64,000 bases of DNA from Minisyncoccus sp023229485. GTDB lineage: Bacteria; Patescibacteriota; Minisyncoccia; Minisyncoccales; Minisyncoccaceae. How positions within the stretch are numbered: the stretch's first letter is position 1; each line of letters starts with the position of its first letter. Below, in pieces: positions 33,485-40,430 of the stretch. The notes below the pieces were generated by a model. It was not told where the DNA came from and ran no database searches. It saw nothing but the letters and a program-made list of their open reading frames with translations. The stretch is taken from the NCBI GenBank assembly GCA_041663645.1, contig JBAYMH010000004.1, forward strand, positions 21,259-85,258, written 5' to 3'. A program made the translations under genes and the position numbers.

Positions 33485-34006
33485 ATGAATTTTAAAAATT
33501 TGCAAGATAAATTAATGGCTATGGTGAAGAGTAAATATTTTTTAGGTGGCACTATAGTTGTAGTGATTGTTTTATTAATAGCGGTTCTATTTTTTAAAAA
33601 TATTATTTTGATGAATTTGGCTAGCGTTACTAAGAATCCATCTTTCTGCGATAGTGTTGGGGATTCTATATATAGAGATACTTGCTATTTTAATTTTGCA
33701 CTCCATGACGAAAATTTTAATGTTTGCGATAAGATGAATAAGGATTTGGTCAAGAATCTTTGTCGTGCTATTGCGAAGAGAGATGCTACCCTTTGTAACC
33801 AGGTGAATCAGTTAGAAGCTAAAGATGCTTGTTATTTGAATATCAATAGATTTAAACCAGATATTTCGATTTGTCCAAGAATTGAAAATGAAAACGATAA
33901 AGATGATTGTTTTTCTTTTGTAGCGAAAAATAAAAAGGATGTTGTGATTTGTGAAAATATTAAAAATGATAAAATTAGGGAAGATTGTAAGGCTAGTATA
34001 AGGTAA
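33485..34006 (+). CDS. Membrane-anchored Cys-pair repeat protein
   Basis: 173 residues. Transmembrane helix about 19-41, then an external domain of four to five repeats of roughly 25 residues, each with two Cys (FCDSV...DTCYF, VCDKM...NLCRA, LCNQV...DACYL, ICPRI...DDCFS, ICENI...EDCKA). The repeats look like helical hairpins held by disulfides. No known family assigned. TATAAT box at 33461; terminator at 34012. Confidence 0.75.
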   Translation: MNFKNLQDKLMAMVKSKYFLGGTIVVVIVLLIAVLFFKNIILMNLASVTKNPSFCDSVGDSIYRDTCYFNFALHDENFNVCDKMNKDLVKNLCRAIAKRDATLCNQVNQLEAKDACYLNINRFKPDISICPRIENENDKDDCFSFVAKNKKDVVICENIKNDKIREDCKASIR

Positions 34007-34011
34007 ACAGA

Positions 34012-34036
34012 AAAAGACGCGAAAAAGGCGTCTTTT
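34012..34036 (+). terminator. Intrinsic terminator
   Basis: AAAAGACGC, loop GAAAAAG, GCGTCTTTT. Confidence 0.85.
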
Positions 34037-34083
34037 CTATTATTTTATGTTATAATAGTGCAATAAGTGATATATATATTTTT

Positions 34084-35001
34084 ATGAAAAAGATTATTTT
34101 GTATTTGGTGTTGATTATTTTGCTTTTCTTGGGATTGGTTTTTTATAATTATAAAAACAAAGAAGTTAATAATTTTGAAAGTTGTGAAAAGGCAAATGGT
34201 ATTTTGTTGGAGTCTTATCCGCGACAGTGCAAATCTGGTGATGGGAAAATTTATGTTGAAAATATTGTTAGTGAAATTGAAAAGAGCGATTTGATAAAAG
34301 TTGATTTTCCAACTGCTGGGGCTCTAATTGATTCGCCTTTGATAATACGAGGAAAAGCTAGAGGTAGTTGGTTTTTTGAAGCATCTTTTCCGATTGAGCT
34401 GATTGATAATAAAAACAATGTGGTTGCTACGGGAGTTGCAATGGCTACGGCTAATTCATTGACTGAAGACTTCGTTCCGTTTGAATCCAGAATGGAATTT
34501 GTTAATCCAGAGAAAAGGGATGGATTCTTGGTTTTGAAAAATGATAATCCTTCGGGGCTACCAGAAAATTCTAAGCAAATAAAAATTCCTGTTGTCATTA
34601 ATCCTAGCCAGAATCTTATAAAAAATAAAGTTTATTTTGCTAACGATAATCTTGATCCTGATGTCACTTGTGAAAAGGTTTTTTCAGTTGAGCGAAGTGT
34701 TGTAAAGACGGAGGCAATAGCACAGGCTACATTGCAGGAGCTTTTAAAAGGAGTAACTGAAAAAGAAAAGAATGATGGATATCGTACGACCATAAATGCA
34801 GGAGTTAAGATTAATAGCCTAAAAATCGTAAACGGCGTTGCAAAAGTAGATTTCAGTGAAGCGATGGGCGAGGCAGTTGGTGGTTCGTGTAGAGTTAATT
34901 TTATAAGAAAGCAAATTGAAGAAACATTAAAGCAATTTCCTACTGTAAAGAGTGTGGTAATATCTATTAATGGTGATTCGGAATATATTTTACAGCCTTA
35001 A
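34084..35001 (+). CDS. Gmad2 plus GerMN domain lipoprotein-like protein
   Basis: 305 residues. N-terminal membrane helix (about 3-22), a Gmad2 Ig-like domain (about 75-175, VDFPTAGALIDSPLIIRGKARGSW), then a GerMN domain (about 185-305, TLQELLKGVTEKEK... and VAKVDFSEAMGEAVGGSC). These domains are named from spore germination but occur widely on the surface of non-sporing bacteria. Its TATAAT is at 34051. Confidence 0.85.
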   Translation: MKKIILYLVLIILLFLGLVFYNYKNKEVNNFESCEKANGILLESYPRQCKSGDGKIYVENIVSEIEKSDLIKVDFPTAGALIDSPLIIRGKARGSWFFEASFPIELIDNKNNVVATGVAMATANSLTEDFVPFESRMEFVNPEKRDGFLVLKNDNPSGLPENSKQIKIPVVINPSQNLIKNKVYFANDNLDPDVTCEKVFSVERSVVKTEAIAQATLQELLKGVTEKEKNDGYRTTINAGVKINSLKIVNGVAKVDFSEAMGEAVGGSCRVNFIRKQIEETLKQFPTVKSVVISINGDSEYILQP

Positions 35002-35049
35002 GTGACTAGTTTAGTTGATTTATAATAGAAAATAGGTAATCTTGAAGAT

Positions 35050-35199
35050 ATGAAGAAATATAAATATAAATGTGTTTCGATATGGACTTGGAATGCTCAG
35101 GCCGTAACGAGAACGTTAAATGAGTATGCGAATGACGGATGGGAACTTTTTTTCGTGGTAGGGTGTTGGCATTATTTTAAAAAAGAAGTTGATAATTAA
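35050..35199 (+). CDS. Small DUF4177-like protein
   Basis: 49 residues. YKYKCVSIWTW, then LNEYANDGWELFFVVG, follows the short DUF4177 pattern (strand, helix, GWEL, strand). Unknown function. Seventeen nt before the slipin gene, so likely co-transcribed. Confidence 0.7.
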   Translation: MKKYKYKCVSIWTWNAQAVTRTLNEYANDGWELFFVVGCWHYFKKEVDN

Positions 35200-35216
35200 T
35201 TAATAAATAAAAACTT

Positions 35217-35978
35217 ATGAATGGTGCAATTATTATTTTGGGTTTAGTTATTTTAGTAGTATTAATTTTTAGTCTTCGTGTAATTAAAGAATATGAGAGA
35301 GCTGTTATTTTCTTTTTAGGAAAGTACACTGGCATAAAAGGGCCTGGTCTTATTATTTTAATTCCTATTTTTCAGACCATGGTGAAGGTGGAACTTCGAA
35401 CCGTGACAATGGCGATTCCTTCTCAGAAGATAATTACAAAAGATAATGTTTCGATAGATATTGCGGCTGTCGCTTATTACCATGTCGTTGATGCAGCTAA
35501 ATCGGTTATTGCAATTGAGGATGTATTTTCTGCTGTCAATCAGATTAGCCAGACAACTGTAAGAAATGTTGTTGGTCAGTTTAATCTTGACCAGTTATTG
35601 TCCCAAACTTCAGAAATTAATAATCAGATTAAGGCGGTGATAGATAGTCATACCGAACCGTGGGGAGTGCAAGTAACAGCAGTTGAGATTAAAGATATTT
35701 TTTTACCAGAAAATATGCAGAGAGCTATGGCTAAAGAAGCTGAGGCAGAGAGAGAAAGAAGGGCAAAGATTGTTGCTGCTGAGGGAGAATTTCAAGCTGC
35801 TGAAAAATTAGGACAAGCTGCTGATTTAATGGCTAACCATCCAGTTGCATTGCAACTTCGAACATTGCAGACAATGGCTGAAATAAGTGTAGAAAAAAAC
35901 TCAACGATTATTTTTCCTGCACAATTTATGACAACTGTGAAGGAAGCTATTGCGACTATAAAAGCTGATGGAAAATAA
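35217..35978 (+). CDS. Slipin (SPFH/band 7) membrane scaffold protein
   Basis: 253 residues. N-terminal membrane hairpin, then the SPFH domain (EYERAVIFFLGKYTGIKGPGLIILIPIF...VELRTVTMAIPSQKIITKDNVSIDI) and a coiled C-terminal stalk with the Ala/Glu-rich KEAEAERERRAKIVAAEGE. Organises membrane microdomains. The usual NfeD partner is not adjacent. Confidence 0.93.
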   Translation: MNGAIIILGLVILVVLIFSLRVIKEYERAVIFFLGKYTGIKGPGLIILIPIFQTMVKVELRTVTMAIPSQKIITKDNVSIDIAAVAYYHVVDAAKSVIAIEDVFSAVNQISQTTVRNVVGQFNLDQLLSQTSEINNQIKAVIDSHTEPWGVQVTAVEIKDIFLPENMQRAMAKEAEAERERRAKIVAAEGEFQAAEKLGQAADLMANHPVALQLRTLQTMAEISVEKNSTIIFPAQFMTTVKEAIATIKADGK

Positions 35979-35997
35979 AAGCTAATACTTATTCACT

Positions 35998-36022
35998 AAA
36001 TTCCCTAATCGGGAGTTTTTTG
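35998..36022 (+). terminator. Intrinsic terminator after slipin
   Basis: AAATTCCC, loop TAATC, GGGAGTTT (one T:G), then T4. Confidence 0.7.
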
Positions 36023-36094
36023 ATTGACAAATATTAGAAATAATATACTTTAAAGATAGCTCCTTGAAAATTGAATGGAGAGATAGAGGTAAAA

Positions 36095-37561
36095 ATGATG
36101 GATTATTTTGAATTGGCTTTTCGAGGATCGCATATTCCTCAAGCTATAATAAGTATTGATTTAGTCTTTTTGGAAGTAAATCAGGCTTTTTGTGGCCTGG
36201 TCGGTCTTTCTTCGAAAGAGATTATCGGACTTGCAATGAAAGACTTGAAATCGCGTAATATCGTCAAGTATCTCAAGGATTCTGGAGAAACTTTTCAAGA
36301 TGCAATCAGGGAAAAGCGAGTAACTCATGGTCAGTCTTCAATAGAGACTAAGGCTGGTTCTTTTGTGATCGAAAGAGCGAATACTCCCTTGATGGAAGGC
36401 AATGAACTGAATTATGTTATGATAATATACAATGACATAACTAGGATTGTTAAGGTTAAGGAGTATATGGCTAACGAGATAAAGAAGATGTCTGATGTCT
36501 ATGGAAAAGCAGCTGATGGTAATCTGACAATTCGATATAAGATTACTGAAGCTGATGGGGATACTCAGGACGCATTTGATGAATTAGTTATTCTTCGAGA
36601 CGTGATGGATGGAGTTATTGCAGATTTGCGGGAAAGTGTTGTAGAAATTCAAAAAGGAATGGAAAGCGTAAATGAAATGATAAAATCTTCTGCGGCTAGT
36701 ATTACTGAAATCAGCAATGCCGTTGTCCAGTTATCAACTGATTCTGTTGTTGTAAGTGGAGACATTGGAAAAGCGAAACGGTCTACGGAAGACATTTTAA
36801 AAGGCATGGGAGACATGAGTACTGCAATTAGCGATATCTCAGTAAGTGTCACTGGTGTTTCTGGGCAATCGGAAGACATGAAAGAAGCATCTCATGGTGG
36901 TCTTGATCTAACTCGTGAAACGAAAGATGCAACCGATGGCATTGTTACTTCAAATGATGGCGTTATTGCTAACGTTGAGGAAATGGATAAAAAAATGCTC
37001 GAGGTTGGCAAGCTGGTGAAAGTGATCCAAGATATTGCAAGTCAGACAAATCTACTAGCCCTTAATGCGGCCATTGAAGCGGCGAGAGCAGGTGAAGCGG
37101 GAAGAGGCTTTGCAGTCGTGGCAGCTGAAGTAAAAGCCCTTTCTCAGGATTCACGAAAAAGTGCTGAAAATATCAGTGATATCGTGAATGATCTTGGAGC
37201 TTCAATTAAGCATGTTAGAGAAGAGGTGATTAGAACCAAGGAAGTGGTTGGAAAAGGAAGTACACTTGCAACAGATTCCTTCGAAACCTTTAAAAGCATT
37301 GTCAGTGTAATTGATAGTATGGCGAACCAAATCTCTAGTATTGCTGCTGGGACTGAAGAAGAAGCAGCGGCAGTGGAAGAAATAACTGCTAGTATCCATG
37401 AAATAAATTTACTCCTGGAATCTGTGGATAAAGCATCGACGAACACAGCGGCGTCAACTGAGGAAGTCTCGGCTAGTATTGCTGAGATTACAAGGAATAT
37501 GGAACATATCAGCAAAGTTTCTGGTGATGTTCTTGAATCAATAAAAAAATTTAAGGTTTAA
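36095..37561 (+). CDS. Soluble PAS-domain methyl-accepting chemotaxis-type receptor
   Basis: 488 residues from ATG 36095, preceded by GAGGT. No membrane helix. Residues about 1-115 form a PAS domain (IISIDLVFLEVNQAFCGLVG...). A linker resembling a second sensor follows, then the signalling coiled coil with the conserved tip DIASQTNLLALNAAIEAARA...GFAVVAAEVKALSQDS (about 312-350) and a Glu/Ala-rich adaptation helix. CheA, CheW or methylation genes are not in the window. Codons are richer in G and C than neighbours, suggesting transfer. Weak promoter TTGATT/TATACT at 36020-36049. Confidence 0.88.
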   Translation: MMDYFELAFRGSHIPQAIISIDLVFLEVNQAFCGLVGLSSKEIIGLAMKDLKSRNIVKYLKDSGETFQDAIREKRVTHGQSSIETKAGSFVIERANTPLMEGNELNYVMIIYNDITRIVKVKEYMANEIKKMSDVYGKAADGNLTIRYKITEADGDTQDAFDELVILRDVMDGVIADLRESVVEIQKGMESVNEMIKSSAASITEISNAVVQLSTDSVVVSGDIGKAKRSTEDILKGMGDMSTAISDISVSVTGVSGQSEDMKEASHGGLDLTRETKDATDGIVTSNDGVIANVEEMDKKMLEVGKLVKVIQDIASQTNLLALNAAIEAARAGEAGRGFAVVAAEVKALSQDSRKSAENISDIVNDLGASIKHVREEVIRTKEVVGKGSTLATDSFETFKSIVSVIDSMANQISSIAAGTEEEAAAVEEITASIHEINLLLESVDKASTNTAASTEEVSASIAEITRNMEHISKVSGDVLESIKKFKV

Positions 37562-37654
37562 ATTTTTTTTGAAAGGCACCTAAAATACGGTGTTTTTTTA
37601 TTGGTTAGTTTTCCCTCTTGAATTTATTTAATTTTCTGGTATTATGCATTGTAT

Positions 37655-37870
37655 ATGGAAAAAGAATGTTCAATTTGTGGCAAATCCTCTTTTATGGGAA
37701 GACAGTTTAAGAAATTAATTTCTAGATATAATCCAACCCCAAAAAAGAGAAAATATCCTAATTTGCAATGGTTAACAGTTCCTGCTGACACTAGCAAAAA
37801 GAAGTATGTTGAATTTGCCGGTAAAAGAGTTATTGCTTGCGCAAAATGCATTAAAGCCTTATCAAAATAA
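37655..37870 (+). CDS. rpmB: Ribosomal protein bL28, zinc-binding form
   Basis: 71 residues from ATG 37655; a TTG two codons upstream is less likely. CSICGKSS and CAKCIK give the zinc-binding C+ form, with PNLQWLTVPADTSKKK in between. Promoter TTGAAT/TATTAT (37640) gives a leader of only a few nt. The terminator overlaps the stop region. Confidence 0.9.
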   Translation: MEKECSICGKSSFMGRQFKKLISRYNPTPKKRKYPNLQWLTVPADTSKKKYVEFAGKRVIACAKCIKALSK

Positions 37871-37887
37871 GGCTTTAGTGTTTTTTT
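37853..37887 (+). terminator. Intrinsic terminator overlapping rpmB end
   Basis: AAAGCCTTA, loop TCAAAA, TAAGGCTTT, then AGTG and T7. The left arm lies inside the last rpmB codons. Confidence 0.85.
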
Positions 37888-37899
37888 GGCGAATAATTT

Positions 37900-37973
37900 C
37901 GGGCTGTCGTATAACGGAATTATTTGCGCATGGGGTGCGTAAGACCTGAGTTCAATTCTCAGCAGCCCGACCA
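37900..37973 (+). tRNA. tRNA-Pro (GGG)
   Basis: Acceptor CGGGCTG/CAGCCCG, short D stem of three pairs as in some Gln/Pro tRNAs, anticodon arm TGCGC-ATGGGGT-GCGTA (GGG), T arm CTGAG-TTCAATT-CTCAG. CCA is encoded, unlike the other three tRNAs. Confidence 0.92.
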
Positions 37974-37978
37974 ACAAA

Positions 37979-38001
37979 AAAATACCCAAAGGGTATTTTT
38001 T
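37979..38001 (+). terminator. Intrinsic terminator after tRNA-Pro
   Basis: AATACCC, AAA, GGGTATT, T4. Between 38002 and 38179 I see only an ATATCCA/TGGATAT dyad and a TAAAAT box before the next gene. Confidence 0.85.
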
Positions 38002-38179
38002 GTTAATCGAGCTTGTTTTGTTGGGAATTAATGATGATATCCAAATAAAGTTGTGGATATAAAAAAGGAAAAATGGATTTCATTTTTTGTTGGAAATCAA
38101 AAAGAGGAAATGAAAATAGAGATATTTGCTTCATTTTGAGCAGTATGTATGGTAAAATAAGTTTATAAAATAAAAATTT

Positions 38180-38785
38180 ATGATTGAAATATCTTTTGTA
38201 TTAGGTTTAATTATATTACTTTTTTCGGTTGTTATTCATGAAATTGCTCATGGGAGTATTGCCTATAGTCTGGGTGATGAAACGGCTAAGAATGAAGGGA
38301 GATTAAGTTTGAATCCAATAGTCCATTTAGACCCTCTTGGTTCAATACTTATTCCATTGGTTTTAGCATTAAGCTCTTCTCCTGTATTTTTTGGTTGGGC
38401 AAAACCTGTTCCTGTAAATTTTTTAAATTTGAAAGATAAATGGGGAGAATTAAAAGTTTCGATTGCTGGTCCTGCGGTGAATTTTTTTCTTGCTTTGGTG
38501 TTTTGTACTTTAATACGTTTTTCTTTATTTCCAGAGTTGTCTTCAGTCTTTGCGACAATAGCTATTATAAACATAGGATTAACTTTGTTTAATCTAATTC
38601 CAATTTTTCCTCTTGATGGTTCACATATTTTGATTAATTTATTGCCCGATTCCTTTATTGAATTTAAAAAGTTTATGATAAGTTATGGGGCTTATATTCT
38701 TATATTTGTTTTGTTTGTTTTTCCTGGAACAGGATGGCTTAGTGGTTTAATGGATATTGTTTTTAGATTTTTAGTTGGAATGTAG
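38180..38785 (+). CDS. Site-2 protease family (M50) membrane metalloprotease
   Basis: 201 residues, polytopic. HEIAHG (HExxH) in the first helix and LDG in IFPLDGSH supply the zinc ligands; NPIVHLDPLGSILIP is the usual third block. The compact form without PDZ or CBS domains. Cleaves membrane-embedded substrates; target unknown. Confidence 0.92.
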   Translation: MIEISFVLGLIILLFSVVIHEIAHGSIAYSLGDETAKNEGRLSLNPIVHLDPLGSILIPLVLALSSSPVFFGWAKPVPVNFLNLKDKWGELKVSIAGPAVNFFLALVFCTLIRFSLFPELSSVFATIAIINIGLTLFNLIPIFPLDGSHILINLLPDSFIEFKKFMISYGAYILIFVLFVFPGTGWLSGLMDIVFRFLVGM

Positions 38786-38867
38786 TTTTGATGCAAAAAT
38801 TTTTGAAGGTTGTAGGATTTTTATTTTGGGATATAATAATCATATAATAAATAATTATAAAATAAAA

Positions 38868-39191
38868 ATGAACGAACTCAATTCTAAAATTGTCGAATAC
38901 GTATTAGTTATTTTAATCGGATTGATTATTAGTTATGTTGTTTTTGTACAATCACAAGATAGTAAGGTCAAATTTGATCAATTAAATCAAAAAGTTGATG
39001 AAATTAAAATGGATATTGATGGCTTAAGGTTAGATATTATTGCTAAGGATTTGAAGATAAAGCAATTAGATGAACAGCTAAATCCAAAGACTGAAACAAC
39101 AACAGAAGGAACAGATGCTGAGACTGGAAAAGAAAAACCAGTTGATTCAACAAAACCTACTCAATCAAAGACAGCTCCAGTTATAGAATAA
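38868..39191 (+). CDS. Small membrane protein with coiled coil and disordered tail
   Basis: 107 residues from ATG 38868. One transmembrane helix (about 10-27), a short coiled coil (KVKFDQLNQKVDEIKMDIDGLRLDII), then a Thr/Glu/Lys-rich tail. TATAAT at 38832, terminator at 39199. No family recognised. Confidence 0.65.
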   Translation: MNELNSKIVEYVLVILIGLIISYVVFVQSQDSKVKFDQLNQKVDEIKMDIDGLRLDIIAKDLKIKQLDEQLNPKTETTTEGTDAETGKEKPVDSTKPTQSKTAPVIE

Positions 39192-39198
39192 ATAAAGG

Positions 39199-39222
39199 CA
39201 GGGCATCAGCCCTGTTTTTTTG
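39199..39222 (+). terminator. Intrinsic terminator
   Basis: CAGGGC, loop ATCA, GCCCTG, T7. Confidence 0.9.
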
Positions 39223-39385
39223 TTTGAAAATAATACAATGTATTTAATCGTAACTAAAAATATTTGAGAGATTTTAATCTTTATTAATATTTTTAATTTT
39301 TAGATTGTCTAAAAATTTTACGATTTGCTATTATTATGCTATTGTTGTTTTGCCCAAATAATGGGTTTGTACTTTGGAGAAAAAA

Positions 39386-40096
39386 ATGAAGATATTATTT
39401 TGTTTTCTGATTTTGATGTTTGTGGTCATTCCATGTGTATCAGCTGAAAATGGTGTAGTTATTGCGTCGGGGCATCCAGGTTGGGCACCGGCAATGTATC
39501 AGGATGGCGATAAAATCGTTGGTATTGCACCAGAAGTTGTTGCCAAGATCTTTAACAAGCTGGAACTTAAGGTCGAGAGCCGATATGCGGGTTCTTGGAT
39601 TGACGTCCAGGAGCTTGGGAAAAGAGGAGAGATCGATGTTATTGTTGCGGCATATAAGACCGAGGAGAGGCAGAAGTACTTTGAGTACTCTGATGACTAC
39701 CTGACCGATAGTATTTCTTTGTTCTCGACGCAGAACATGTTTTATAAAGGTCCTCAAACGTTAGAGGGTTATAATATCGCTGTTTCTCGAGGCGATAGCT
39801 ATGGTCAAGAATTAGATAGTTTCTTGGCTAATCGTAGCATTGTAACAGTCTACGATGACCCAAAAGAGGCAATGTTTTCTGTGATTAGGGGAAAAACCGA
39901 TATGTTTCTGTACGCCACTAGTGCCGGGAAGAGAGTGGCGAAGAATACTATGGGATTGGAGGATATTCAAAATGCCAAAATAGGGGATGTCCCCTTTTAT
40001 ATGATGATTTCAAAGAATTCATCATATGTGACTTTGATGCCACAAATAAATGAAATAATCAAAAGTTTAAAAAGTAGCGGAGAAATCCCTACTTGA
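39386..40096 (+). CDS. Secreted solute-binding protein (family 3, amino-acid type)
   Basis: 236 residues from ATG 39386, with GGAG seven nt upstream. Signal peptide about 1-20 (FLILMFVVIPCVSAEN). SBP_bac_3 fold with IVGIAPEVVAKIF, GEIDVIVAAYKTEERQKYFEYSDDY and the DMFLYATSAGKRV region. No permease or ATPase genes nearby, so it may feed a receptor or be an orphan. It is the only gene in the window ending in TGA, and its codons are visibly richer in G and C than neighbours: likely acquired by transfer. Confidence 0.85.
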   Translation: MKILFCFLILMFVVIPCVSAENGVVIASGHPGWAPAMYQDGDKIVGIAPEVVAKIFNKLELKVESRYAGSWIDVQELGKRGEIDVIVAAYKTEERQKYFEYSDDYLTDSISLFSTQNMFYKGPQTLEGYNIAVSRGDSYGQELDSFLANRSIVTVYDDPKEAMFSVIRGKTDMFLYATSAGKRVAKNTMGLEDIQNAKIGDVPFYMMISKNSSYVTLMPQINEIIKSLKSSGEIPT

Positions 40097-40097
40097 T

Positions 40098-40126
40098 ACT
40101 GGTCTAATAAACCAGTCTTATTTTTG
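40098..40126 (+). terminator. Intrinsic terminator after binding-protein gene
   Basis: ACTGGT, loop CTAATAA, ACCAGT, then CTTATTTTTG. Confidence 0.85.
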
Positions 40127-40194
40127 AAGTATTAATAAATACAAATTTTTCTAGTGCCGATTTTTAATTAAACCGGTTTTTATTTTTGGTGGCA

Positions 40195-40223
40195 TTGTCA
40201 GACGTGCTTGGCTGTGGTATTTT
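40195..40223 (+). promoter_or_regulatory. Promoter giving a leaderless transcript
   Basis: TTGTCA (40195) and TATTTT (40218), 17 bp apart; the predicted start falls on the ATG at 40230. Confidence 0.6.
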
Positions 40224-40229
40224 TAAGTT

Positions 40230-40430
40230 ATGGAAATTCCTTTTTATATGTACATATTAAGAAAAATAGTATTTGGTATTGCTGTTGGTTTTGGAGTTTA
40301 TTATTTTTTTCTATACGGGAGACCATTCGTGGAAAAATGGACAGGGATGAAGTTTATTGATGATGTTTGGCTTTGGTATGTTATTGCTGGAGCAGTTGTA
40401 TTAGGACTGTTAGTATTTTTAATTATTTAA
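40230..40430 (+). CDS. Small two-helix membrane protein
   Basis: 66 residues, two hydrophobic helices (about 8-27 and 45-66). No motif. Stop and leuS start overlap in TAATG, so the two are translationally coupled. Promoter at 40195. Confidence 0.75.
   Translation: MEIPFYMYILRKIVFGIAVGFGVYYFFLYGRPFVEKWTGMKFIDDVWLWYVIAGAVVLGLLVFLII

Noticed and set aside
36649..37515. Minus-strand ORFs inside the chemoreceptor gene
   Set aside because: They mirror the regular codon pattern of the coiled coil on the other strand; the plus-strand protein has clear family motifs.
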